In this document: positions 29,502 to 36,947 of the stretch, in pieces
Numbering within the stretch: position 1 is the stretch's first letter
How the letters are laid out: each line of letters opens with the position of its first letter
Origin: Pedobacter sp. FW305-3-2-15-E-R2A2
Lineage (GTDB): Bacteria; Bacteroidota; Bacteroidia; Sphingobacteriales; Sphingobacteriaceae
Direction: 5' to 3'
DNA length: 64,000 nucleotides
Assembly: GCF_038446955.1 (NCBI RefSeq)
Contig: NZ_CP151803.1
Coordinates: 124,001-188,000 of the forward strand
Notes under the pieces: generated by a model
The model's database searches: none
What the model was told of the DNA's origin: nothing
What the model saw: only the letters and a program-made list of their open reading frames with translations
Translations under genes and position numbers: made by a program

Positions 29502-30035
29502 TTATTTTAATTTTTTTAATGCTGCCCAACGCGGGTCATCATCGTTGTTTTCTTCTTCTTCGGGTGTTCCGGCCGATAAACGTTCCAGTCTCTCGATCAT
29601 TTCCTGGTCGCATTTCTGGCCATCGCCGTCCTGCTCACAGATTTTAATATAAGGTACTGAAACATTGATGAGTTCGTAAATCGGAAGAGCTACATCGAGC
29701 TCACTTTCTTTTTTACTCAGGACAATGATTTCTAAATCATCACTTTCCAGTTCATCTTCAGCAAACTTTACGATCTGCCTTTCCTGTACTTCTATTGGTG
29801 CATTAAATTCTGATAAACATTTATCACAATCCAATACGATTGTTCCTTTGATGTGGAACTGCAAAATTAACATTGTTTCCTGTTTATCCAGTTCAATGTC
29901 AACTTTTAAAGTTCCCTTTTTTACTAAAGAGTATTCAAAGGCGTCAAAAAAGCTGTTATCAACGTCAAAGTCAAACTGATGCTTGCCAATTTTTAAGCCG
30001 GTAAAGGGGATTGAAAATTGTTTTAGTGGTTTCAA
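29502..30035 (-). CDS. yceD: YceD/DUF177 family protein (23S rRNA accumulation protein)
   Basis: DUF177 proteins sit upstream of rpmF and in E. coli support 23S rRNA levels. Recognisable here are LDCDKCLSEF (about 79-88, the conserved Cys pair), the acidic EDELESDDLEIIVL, and a Cys-containing C-terminal half (CEQDGDGQKC). I place the start at TTG 30035 (MKPLKQFSIPF, 177 aa). The upstream in-frame TTG at 30059 lies inside an exact -7 promoter box and so would not be transcribed in full. Start choice is moderately certain; the family is firm from sequence and context. Confidence 0.85.
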   Translation of the reverse strand: MKPLKQFSIPFTGLKIGKHQFDFDVDNSFFDAFEYSLVKKGTLKVDIELDKQETMLILQFHIKGTIVLDCDKCLSEFNAPIEVQERQIVKFAEDELESDDLEIIVLSKKESELDVALPIYELINVSVPYIKICEQDGDGQKCDQEMIERLERLSAGTPEEEENNDDDPRWAALKKLK

Positions 30036-30056
30036 TTGTAACAAAATTTTAGCCCG

Positions 30057-30087
30057 CAAATGTAGGAATTATTTTATAGAATTAAAA
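30057..30087 (-). promoter_or_regulatory. Probable promoter of the yceD-rpmF-plsX-fabH-accBC operon
   Basis: On the minus strand TACATTTG (30064 to 30057) matches the -7 consensus exactly, with TTTT (30087 to 30084, 3 of 4) at 19 nt. Transcription would start near 30050, giving a very short leader before the TTG start at 30035. Confidence 0.55.
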
Positions 30088-30099
30088 TGTTTTTTCATT

Positions 30100-31179
30100 C
30101 TAATTTGCATCATCTTTTGTATCTGCTGCAGTTTCTATAATTTTTCCGCCACTTCTGAGCTGGTTTTTCAATAATTCTTCCTGTTCTCTTCTGTTCCTCA
30201 CGATGTGAGTTGCTGCAAATAAGGCTTCTATAAACGAAGTCGGATCTGCGACGTTCTTTCCCGCAATGTCGTATCCTGTGCCATGATCTGGTGAGGTACG
30301 GACGATTTTGAGGCCTGCGGAGTAGTTTACTCCGGTACCAAAAGCGATGGTCTTGAAAGGGATTAAACCCTGGTCATGGTACATCGCTAGAACCGCATCA
30401 AATTGTTTGTATCCACCTTTTCCAAAAAATCCGTCGGCAGGGTAAGGACCAAAGCAAATTACCCCTTTATCGAAGGCTTGCTGAATCGCCGGTATAATTA
30501 TTTCAGCCTCTTCTTTGCCTAATAGTCCGTTGTCGCCCGCATGTGGATTCAATCCAAGGACAGCGATTTTCGGTTTTTCCACCCAGAAATCCTTTTTTAA
30601 GCTTTCGTTCATCAGTACCAGTTTCTTCACGATGGCCTCTGTGGTGATGCTTTTGGAAACATCCGTGATCGGAATGTGGCCGGTAACCACACCTACCCTG
30701 ATGTCTTCGCTTAAAAGGAACATCAGTACGTCATTACTTCCGCTACGTTCCATCAGGTATTCTGTATGTCCCGGGAATTTAAAGGTTTCCGACTGGATGT
30801 TATGTTTGTTGATTGGCGCAGTGACCAATGCATCAATATTGCCTTTTATTAAGTCTTCTGTTGCTTTCTCCAAAGAAATTAAGGCGTATTTCCCGCCAAT
30901 TTCGTTAGCAACACCAAGGTCGATCTTTACATCTTCCTCCCAGCAGTTGATGATATTTGCTTTTTTAGGATTGGCAAGTTGCGCTTCTGTAATTACATTG
31001 AAGTTGAAGTCGCTCAGGCCTAAAGCCTTGCGGTGGTATGAAGCAACCTTGGTATGTCCGTAAACAATGGGTGTGCAGTAATCAAGAATCTTGCTTTCAG
31101 CTAAAGTTTTAAGGATGACCTCTAAACCAATACCATTAACATCACCTATGCTTATTCCAATTTTTATTTTATTGCTCAT
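30100..31179 (-). CDS. pdxA: 4-hydroxythreonine-4-phosphate dehydrogenase
   Basis: Oxidises 4-phosphohydroxy-L-threonine in vitamin B6 synthesis. The 359 residues show GISIGDVNGIGLEVI at the start, ALVTAPINKHNIQ, FPGHTEYL, GLNPHAGDNGLLG, FGPYPADGFF, YHDQGLIPFK and SPDHGTGYDIAGK, the complete PdxA pattern including metal-binding His residues. It lies 40 nt upstream of the yceD promoter on the same strand. Confidence 0.94.
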   Translation of the reverse strand: MSNKIKIGISIGDVNGIGLEVILKTLAESKILDYCTPIVYGHTKVASYHRKALGLSDFNFNVITEAQLANPKKANIINCWEEDVKIDLGVANEIGGKYALISLEKATEDLIKGNIDALVTAPINKHNIQSETFKFPGHTEYLMERSGSNDVLMFLLSEDIRVGVVTGHIPITDVSKSITTEAIVKKLVLMNESLKKDFWVEKPKIAVLGLNPHAGDNGLLGKEEAEIIIPAIQQAFDKGVICFGPYPADGFFGKGGYKQFDAVLAMYHDQGLIPFKTIAFGTGVNYSAGLKIVRTSPDHGTGYDIAGKNVADPTSFIEALFAATHIVRNRREQEELLKNQLRSGGKIIETAADTKDDAN

Positions 31180-31246
31180 GCTTCATGAAAAATTTAGCGC
31201 AAATTACAGAATTCATTTTAAAATGACCGGATTTTTCCTGTAGAAG

Positions 31247-31270
31247 GCCAGTCTGTCGCGACAGACTGGC
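31247..31270. repeat. Perfect 24-bp palindrome in the pdxA-rsmA intergenic region
   Basis: GCCAGTCTGTCG at 31247-31258 is followed directly by its exact reverse complement. The 302-bp gap between the divergent pdxA and rsmA genes holds this palindrome and no supportable gene. It is not followed by a T-run on either strand, so it does not look like a terminator. Confidence 0.75.
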
Positions 31271-31481
31271 TATTGACCCTATTATTTTTCTATTGGTGAA
31301 TGCTGAAAAACGCTAAATTCTGATTTCTCCCTGAGGCGCAGGATCCCATGTGAAAGAATTTACCGCCTTTGTCATGAAAAATGAAATTCCCATTTTAAAG
31401 CCTTTAAGAGGCTTTTGACCGAATGTTAGTCCAATACTCGCAAAACTTTGCTTATTTTGCAGCTTTTAGGAGGAGTATATT

Positions 31482-32264
31482 ATGAGTTTGGTTAGGGCAA
31501 AGAAGCATTTAGGACAACATTTTTTAACCGATAAAAAGATTGCGGCAAAAATCGTAAACGGCCTGGTGCATACCGATCAGTACAGGCAGGTGCTTGAGGT
31601 TGGCCCCGGGATGGGAATTCTTTCCGATATTTTATTGGAACGGGAAGATCTGGAGACTTTTCTGATCGACATCGATGTGGAATCTTACCATTTTCTTCAG
31701 GAAAAATACCCTCAGTTGGGAAGCCGCCTGATCAATGGTGATTTTCTGGCTTTAGACCTCTCTTCGATATTTAAAGAAAAATATGCGATCATCGGGAACT
31801 TCCCTTATAATATCTCTTCCCAGATTCTTTTCAAGATTTTGGAAAACAGGGGGCAGGTGGTCGAGATGGTTGGTATGTTTCAGAAGGAAGTTGCAGAGCG
31901 TTGTGCCTCCAAGTCCGGAACCAAAGATTATGGAATTTTGAGTGTGCTGATTCAGGCATACTACGATATAGAATATTTATTTACCGTGAAACCGGGCACC
32001 TTTAACCCACCGCCAAAGGTCAACTCTGGTGTGATCAGGTTAAGTCGTAATCAGGTAGAAAGTTTGCCATGCGATGAAAAGCTATTTTGGAGAACGGTGA
32101 AAGCCGGATTCAATCAAAGGAGGAAGACTTTGAGAAATGCGCTTTCCGGTGTCGTTCCAAAAGATAAAATGGACGATCATATTTTCTTTGATAAACGCGC
32201 GGAACAGCTAAGTGTGGAACAGTTTATCGAACTGACACAACACTTAGCCCATCTTTCACTATAA
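31482..32264 (+). CDS. rsmA: 16S rRNA dimethyladenosine transferase
   Basis: Dimethylates two adjacent adenines near the 3' end of 16S rRNA, a late check in 30S assembly. The 260 residues show KKHLGQHFLTD (N-terminal motif), VLEVGPGMGIL (SAM-binding motif I), the catalytic IGNFPYNISSQI (motif IV), and KPGTFNPPPKVNSGVI. An unusually strong AGGAGGAG sits at 31468-31475, 6 nt before the ATG; most genes here lack such a site. Next to it are pdxA (divergent) and a hydroxyacid dehydrogenase 17 nt downstream. pdxA-rsmA association is also found in Proteobacteria, though there it is co-directional. Confidence 0.95.
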   Translation: MSLVRAKKHLGQHFLTDKKIAAKIVNGLVHTDQYRQVLEVGPGMGILSDILLEREDLETFLIDIDVESYHFLQEKYPQLGSRLINGDFLALDLSSIFKEKYAIIGNFPYNISSQILFKILENRGQVVEMVGMFQKEVAERCASKSGTKDYGILSVLIQAYYDIEYLFTVKPGTFNPPPKVNSGVIRLSRNQVESLPCDEKLFWRTVKAGFNQRRKTLRNALSGVVPKDKMDDHIFFDKRAEQLSVEQFIELTQHLAHLSL

Positions 32265-32281
32265 CAGTCATTTTAATTGCA

Positions 32282-33211
32282 ATGAGCAAAGGGAAAATTT
32301 TAATTGTTGATGAACTGCATCCTGTTTTTAAGGAGCGGGCGATAGCTTTAGGATATGAAGTGGACGATGAGCCTCTTTTTACAAGAGCTCAAACTTTAGC
32401 TGCAATTTCTGATTATCAGGGGATTGCTGTGAGAACAAAATTCAGAATTGATCAGGAATTGATGGCAGCTGCGCCTTCACTTAAATTTATCGCCAGAGCC
32501 GGAGCGGGTTTGGATAATATTGACGAAGCTTATGCATTAAGTCGTAACATCGCTTTGCTAAATGCGCCTGAAGGCAATATGGATGCGGTAGGTGAACATG
32601 CTATCGGTTTGCTGCTGTCCTTAATGAATAACTTCCGAAATGCGGACCAGGAAGTGCGTAATGGCATCTGGGACAGAGAGGGAAACCGGGGCTATGAGTT
32701 GAAAGGAAAGACTGTTGGTATTATCGGTTATGGTTTTATGGGGCAGCGCTTTGCGAAAAAACTTTCCGGCTTTGAAGTGAACGTAATTGCTTATGATAAG
32801 TATAAGACAGGCTTTACAGATGCTTACGCGAAAGAAGTGAGCATGGAAGAGATCGTAAGGCAAAGTGATGTGTTGAGTTTACATATTCCGTTGACAGGAG
32901 AAACCCGTCAGATGATCAATGAAGAGTACCTGTTTCATTTCCGTAAGCCTTTCTTTTTTATCAATACCGCAAGGGGAGAGATTGTGAATACCGAAGCAGT
33001 CCTGACTGCGATTAAAACAGGTAAAATTCTGGCCGCAGGACTGGATGTTCTGGAGGTGGAGAAATTTCCTGCATTGGCAGATCAACGCTGGTTTTCTGAC
33101 CTTAAAAATGCCGGAAAAGTCATTTTAACTCCACATGTTGGTGGCTGGACCTTCGAATCTTACCGTAAAATATCAGAAGTTTTAGCCGAGAAGCTTTCTT
33201 CTGTCATTTAA
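32282..33211 (+). CDS. D-2-hydroxyacid dehydrogenase (phosphoglycerate dehydrogenase-like)
   Basis: NAD-dependent dehydrogenase of 309 residues. The Rossmann motif is VGIIGYGFMGQRFAK (about 143-157). Catalytic residues are Arg in NTARGEIVNT (about 236), Glu in LDVLEVEKFP (about 264) and His in TPHVGGWT (about 284). There is no C-terminal ACT domain, so it is shorter than typical regulated SerA. The substrate cannot be fixed from sequence: 3-phosphoglycerate is possible, as is another 2-hydroxyacid. It follows rsmA after 17 nt. Confidence 0.85.
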   Translation: MSKGKILIVDELHPVFKERAIALGYEVDDEPLFTRAQTLAAISDYQGIAVRTKFRIDQELMAAAPSLKFIARAGAGLDNIDEAYALSRNIALLNAPEGNMDAVGEHAIGLLLSLMNNFRNADQEVRNGIWDREGNRGYELKGKTVGIIGYGFMGQRFAKKLSGFEVNVIAYDKYKTGFTDAYAKEVSMEEIVRQSDVLSLHIPLTGETRQMINEEYLFHFRKPFFFINTARGEIVNTEAVLTAIKTGKILAAGLDVLEVEKFPALADQRWFSDLKNAGKVILTPHVGGWTFESYRKISEVLAEKLSSVI

Positions 33212-33252
33212 ACATACATTTTACTTAAACTCCCGAAATTCAAATTAAATAA

Positions 33253-33284
33253 TTTGTTTTTGTGGTTGTACCCCATTATCTTCG
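33253..33284 (+). promoter_or_regulatory. Candidate greA promoter
   Basis: TTTG at 33253-33256, 20 nt, then TATCTTCG at 33277-33284 (7 of 8 to TAnnTTTG). The start of transcription would fall near 33291, immediately before the hairpin at 33297. Confidence 0.45.
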
Positions 33285-33296
33285 TTTTTATTGAAG

Positions 33297-33340
33297 CAAG
33301 ACTATGTAGGTTTAATAACCGATGTAGTCTTGTTTGTTTT
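33297..33340 (+). terminator. Hairpin with T-rich tail in the greA leader (terminator or attenuator)
   Basis: CAAGACTA (33297-33304) pairs with TAGTCTTG (33325-33332), and the inner GGTT/AACC pair stacks around a TAAT loop; TTTGTTTT follows. If the promoter at 33253 is real, this lies in the greA 5' leader and could cut transcripts short; otherwise it ends the upstream dehydrogenase transcript. Confidence 0.55.
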
Positions 33341-33368
33341 TATAGTAATACATAAAATAAATTGAGCT

Positions 33369-33842
33369 ATGACAGAGGTTACCTATTATACCCAAGATGG
33401 TTTAGACAGACTAAAGGAAGAATTACATCATATGAAGACTACCGGAAGACAACAGATCTCTAAGGCAATTGCCGAAGCCAGAGATAAAGGTGATCTTTCT
33501 GAGAACGCGGAATATGATGCAGCAAAGGAGGCGCAGGGTTTGCATGAAGCTAAAATAGCAAAATTGGCAACAACACTTTCTACAGCCAGATTAATTGATG
33601 AATCTAAGCTTGATACCTCGAAGGTATTGGCATTATCTATAGTAAAGATCAAAAACGTTAAAAACGGAGCTACGATGTCTTATCAGTTGGTAGCAGAGAG
33701 TGAGGCCGACCTTAAAACCGGCAAAATCTCCGTAAAATCTCCGATTGCCCAGGGTTTATTGGGTAAATCTGTAGGTGATAAAACAGAGATCCAGGTTCCT
33801 GCAGGAAAGATTGAATTCGAAATATTAGAGATCACCCGATAA
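33369..33842 (+). CDS. greA: Transcription elongation factor GreA
   Basis: GreA enters the RNA polymerase secondary channel and triggers cleavage of backtracked RNA. The 157 residues show the N-terminal coiled coil with LKEELHHMKTTGRQQISKAI and the tip acidic motif region DKGDLSENAEYDAAKEAQ (about 40-57), followed by the FKBP-like C-terminal domain (YQLVAESEADLKTGKIS, SPIAQGLLGKSVGD). A HIT-family gene follows after 19 nt. Confidence 0.95.
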   Translation: MTEVTYYTQDGLDRLKEELHHMKTTGRQQISKAIAEARDKGDLSENAEYDAAKEAQGLHEAKIAKLATTLSTARLIDESKLDTSKVLALSIVKIKNVKNGATMSYQLVAESEADLKTGKISVKSPIAQGLLGKSVGDKTEIQVPAGKIEFEILEITR

Positions 33843-33861
33843 TCTTTTAACCTTTTATCCA

Positions 33862-34269
33862 ATGGCAAGCATATTTTCAAAAATAGTAGATGGTGAAATC
33901 CCTGCACATGTTGTAGCGGAAACCACAGAATTCCTGGCTTTCTTAGATGTAAATCCCCTCACTATGGGCCATGTCCTGGTGATTCCTAAAAAGGAAATTG
34001 ATTACATTTTTGACATGGATGAAGAAAGCTATTTCGGACTAACCTTGTTTGCTAAAATTGTAGCTACAGGCTTGAAGGAAGCTTTTCCCTGTAAGAAAGT
34101 AGGTGTCGCCGTGATTGGCCTGGAAGTACCCCATGTGCATATTCACCTTATTCCTATGAATGCTGTGAATGATATGAACTTTAGTAAGGAAAAGCTGAAA
34201 CCTTCGGCTGAAGAACTGGCAGAAGCCGCGATCAAGATCAAGGCAGCACTCAGTGAAAGCACTTCTTAA
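33862..34269 (+). CDS. HIT family nucleotide-binding hydrolase
   Basis: A 135-residue histidine triad protein, normal length. The signature HVHIHLIP (about 93-100) carries the catalytic His triad, with the upstream GHVLVIPKKEIDYIFDMDEE segment typical of HinT-like hydrolases acting on nucleotide phosphoramidates. It sits 19 nt after greA and is followed by a strong terminator. The physiological substrate is unknown. Confidence 0.92.
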   Translation: MASIFSKIVDGEIPAHVVAETTEFLAFLDVNPLTMGHVLVIPKKEIDYIFDMDEESYFGLTLFAKIVATGLKEAFPCKKVGVAVIGLEVPHVHIHLIPMNAVNDMNFSKEKLKPSAEELAEAAIKIKAALSESTS

Positions 34270-34295
34270 AAAGTAAACATATTAATTTATACCGT

Positions 34296-34341
34296 ACAAA
34301 AGGCGGGTATCCACCATGGAATACCCGCCTTTTGTATTTTT
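34296..34341. terminator. Strong terminator between convergent HIT and hdc genes
   Basis: ACAAAAGGCGGGTAT (34296-34310) pairs fully with ATACCCGCCTTTTGT (34321-34335) around a 10-nt loop, followed by ATTTTT. The symmetry allows function on both strands. Confidence 0.8.
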
Positions 34342-35530
34342 AAAATGTATTGGAGAAGGACATGTCTTTTGTCATTTCCGAGGCTCCCTTCTGGAAACAG
34401 TAATTGATCTGTTGCGGATCGGAAATGATGTCGCAGATCAGTTCATCAATTTGGTCTTTATCCACATTTGGCATACAGATAATGTGGGATAAACCGCTTT
34501 CTGAAGCGAGTTGCCACTTCTGACAAACCCATTTTGAAGGAGCAGGAAAAACAACGGTGATGGCATTCTGATTTCTCCAGGCTTCAATCCCCAGGCTTTT
34601 CAGCTGTTCTTCTGCATAAGCAGCAATGGCGAGACTGTGCATGGCTCTTTCTTTTAAGCCTTTCATCCCTAATTTCTTCAAGGTATACCAAAGGAACAGC
34701 GGGCTGTGTCCATTTCTGGAACCAGTGATGGTGGTATCTACACTACCGATATAATCTATGGAACGCGCGATCCTGTCGCGGTTTGTTTTTTTAACGATCA
34801 CCAGGCCACAAGGCATAGGCGAACCCAGAAACTTATGTCCACTGATGGCGATGCTGTCTACGCCATCGGCAAAGTCGAATGCCGGGCGGGGTTCAATAAA
34901 AGCGCTGTAACTTCCTGATAAAGCACCATCTGCATGGATGTAATGATTTTTGATGGCCAGATTTTTCAGGATTCCTTTAATTCTTTTCACATCATCCCTT
35001 GCTTCTGTCATGGTTGTTCCTATGTTGGCGAAGATCACTACCGGCAGATGACGGTTCATGAGGAGACTGTTGTGCAGGTCTTCATAATCCATCTCTCCGT
35101 TGGTCTGGGAGCGGATGGCGATATTGGGCATGTTCAATAGCAAAAGGTTCTTCTGAACGCTGTAATGTGTGGAGTCGGAATAATAGACCATGGCCTTTGG
35201 ATAAAGTTCTCTGGCGAGGTAGAGGCCATACATGTTTCCTTCTGAGCCTCCATTTGTTACATATCCCCACCAGTTGTCTTGTTGTGCACGGAAGAGTTCC
35301 GCAAAGAAACGAACCACGTCTCTTTCCATTTCTCTGGTGTCTACCGCATAAGTAGATTCGGTAAAAGGATCGCCAAGGTTATTGATTGGATATTGCAGGA
35401 AGGGAAGCAGCGGGCTATAATCGAAATCTTTAGATACGGGATAGCCAAGGAATAAACGGGTTTTCGATTGCACCTTTCCATATAGCTCCGTGAGTCTTTT
35501 ATTATCTTCAGTTGAAAGATTAAATTCCAT
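34340..35530 (-). CDS. hdc: Pyridoxal-phosphate histidine decarboxylase
   Basis: Group II PLP decarboxylase of 396 residues. Visible features are YVTNGGSEGNMYGLYLAR (about 90-107, PLP phosphate contact), HYSVQKN, HADGALSG (Asp for the pyridine ring) and the Schiff-base Lys in SISGHKFLGSPMPCG (about 230-244). The sequence fits the bacterial histidine decarboxylase subgroup (as in Morganella) better than other amino-acid decarboxylases, but specificity is not proven by motifs. It diverges from an Lrp/AsnC regulator 158 bp away. The product would be histamine if the assignment is right. Confidence 0.82.
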   Translation of the reverse strand: MEFNLSTEDNKRLTELYGKVQSKTRLFLGYPVSKDFDYSPLLPFLQYPINNLGDPFTESTYAVDTREMERDVVRFFAELFRAQQDNWWGYVTNGGSEGNMYGLYLARELYPKAMVYYSDSTHYSVQKNLLLLNMPNIAIRSQTNGEMDYEDLHNSLLMNRHLPVVIFANIGTTMTEARDDVKRIKGILKNLAIKNHYIHADGALSGSYSAFIEPRPAFDFADGVDSIAISGHKFLGSPMPCGLVIVKKTNRDRIARSIDYIGSVDTTITGSRNGHSPLFLWYTLKKLGMKGLKERAMHSLAIAAYAEEQLKSLGIEAWRNQNAITVVFPAPSKWVCQKWQLASESGLSHIICMPNVDKDQIDELICDIISDPQQINYCFQKGASEMTKDMSFSNTF

Positions 35531-35688
35531 GGTTATTCAGATTGTTTAGACTTCAAATTTATATATAACCAGTTAATTGATCTTTTAATTTGATTATAAC
35601 AGAAAATAAACACTTAATTTGTTATTTAATTAGTCTTATTGATCTAAAATGAGGTTGATTATTTTAAAAATCAGAAAAACTAAACTAG

Positions 35689-36156
35689 ATGGAACAGTTC
35701 GATAAGATGGATCAACGCATTTTAAATGCTTTACAACACAATGCAAGGTTGAATACGAAGGAGATTGCCCATAAGGTGGGTTTAACTGTTACGCCTACTT
35801 ATGAACGGTTGAAAAAGATTGAGAAATCCGGGGTGATCAAGAATTATGTGACCTTGCTGGATAGAGAAAAGATAGGCAAGACGCTGGCTGCATTTTGCAA
35901 TGTTACTTTGCAGGTACACTCTCTTCCCTTGTTAAAGAAATTTGAAGCGGCAATGAGTAAGCTCGATGAGGTGATGGAATGCTATCACGTTGCCGGAACC
36001 TATGATTACCTGTTAAAAGTGGTGGTCAATGACATGAACAGGTACCAGGATTTCCTGACCAATAAGCTGGCCGCGATTGAGAATATTGCCAACGTGAACA
36101 GCTTATTTGTGATGACGGAGATCAAGCACAGTACCGCTTATGTGATCGAAAAATAG
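35689..36156 (+). CDS. Lrp/AsnC family transcriptional regulator
   Basis: A 155-residue protein with an N-terminal helix-turn-helix (MDQRILNALQHNARLNTKEIAHKVGLT..., about 7-50) and a C-terminal RAM/ActDH ligand-binding domain (about 65-150, with VAGTYDYLLKVVV, the G.YD core). Such proteins bind amino acids and regulate neighbouring metabolic genes. Divergence from hdc across a very AT-rich 158-bp gap makes hdc its likely target, which is inference. Confidence 0.9.
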   Translation: MEQFDKMDQRILNALQHNARLNTKEIAHKVGLTVTPTYERLKKIEKSGVIKNYVTLLDREKIGKTLAAFCNVTLQVHSLPLLKKFEAAMSKLDEVMECYHVAGTYDYLLKVVVNDMNRYQDFLTNKLAAIENIANVNSLFVMTEIKHSTAYVIEK

Positions 36157-36160
36157 CAGT

Positions 36161-36487
36161 TTATTTTAATTTTTCGTTATTCTTGTGTCGGTCTGTATCC
36201 CTGATGGTTTTCTTGATCAGGTTTTTTTCCATGGCTTCGGTCAGGTCGATTCCGGTCTGATTTGCCAGGCAGATGAGTACAAACAAGACATCAGCCATTT
36301 CATCAGCCAGGTCTACGGCTTCATCGCTTTTCTTGAAAGACTGTTCCCCATATTTTCTGGACATGATCCTGGCCACTTCGCCTACTTCTTCCATAAGGAT
36401 CGCCGTATTGGTGAGCTCATTGAAATAACGGATGCCTGTATTTTTTATCCATTGGTCTACGGTTTCCTGTGCTTCTGCTATCGTCAT
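36161..36487 (-). CDS. MazG-like nucleotide pyrophosphohydrolase
   Basis: A 108-residue single-domain MazG-type protein. The metal-binding Glu pattern is seen in ILMEEVGEVARIM (about 31-43) and the downstream acidic pair in DLADEMADVLFVLICLAN (about 59-76). Such enzymes cleave (d)NTPs to monophosphates and are thought to clean nucleotide pools. It ends 4 nt from the convergent Lrp gene and begins 1 nt after dtd, giving a dtd-mazG pair that is common in Bacteroidota. Confidence 0.88.
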   Translation of the reverse strand: MTIAEAQETVDQWIKNTGIRYFNELTNTAILMEEVGEVARIMSRKYGEQSFKKSDEAVDLADEMADVLFVLICLANQTGIDLTEAMEKNLIKKTIRDTDRHKNNEKLK

Positions 36488-36488
36488 A

Positions 36489-36941
36489 CTATTCTTTATT
36501 TTTGGTGTCTATCATGATGGTTACCGGGCCGTCATTTACCAGGCTGATCTTCATATCTGCGCCGAAGATTCCGGTTTGCACTTCCTTTTGGAGAAGGCCG
36601 GATAGTTTTTTGATCATTTCTTCGTAAAGTGGAATGGCCTTGTCTGGTCGGGCAGCTCTGGTAAAGCCAGGTCTGTTGCCTTTTTTTGTCGCGGCAAATA
36701 AAGTAAACTGACTGATCAGCAGAATATTTCCGTTCACATCGGCCAGTGATTTATTCATCAGGTCATTTTCATCTCCAAAGATTCTCATATTGACGATCTT
36801 GTGGCTCAGCCAATCCAGGTCTTCTGCAGTATCGGCATCTTCAATGCCTAACAATACCAGGAAACCGGTCTTGATGCTGCCGGTTGTTGCTCCTTCGGCC
36901 ACACAACTTGCTTCAGTAACTCTTTGTATAATTGCTCTCAT
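36489..36941 (-). CDS. dtd: D-aminoacyl-tRNA deacylase
   Basis: Removes D-amino acids (and glycine mischarged on tRNA-Ala) from tRNA. At 150 residues it is the usual size. Active-site motifs are complete: SQFTLFA (about 77-83) and NDGPVTIMID (about 135-144, the GPxT loop). It lies between rsgA (6 nt upstream) and the MazG-like gene (1 nt downstream), all on the minus strand. Confidence 0.95.
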   Translation of the reverse strand: MRAIIQRVTEASCVAEGATTGSIKTGFLVLLGIEDADTAEDLDWLSHKIVNMRIFGDENDLMNKSLADVNGNILLISQFTLFAATKKGNRPGFTRAARPDKAIPLYEEMIKKLSGLLQKEVQTGIFGADMKISLVNDGPVTIMIDTKNKE

Positions 36942-36947
36942 GGGAAT

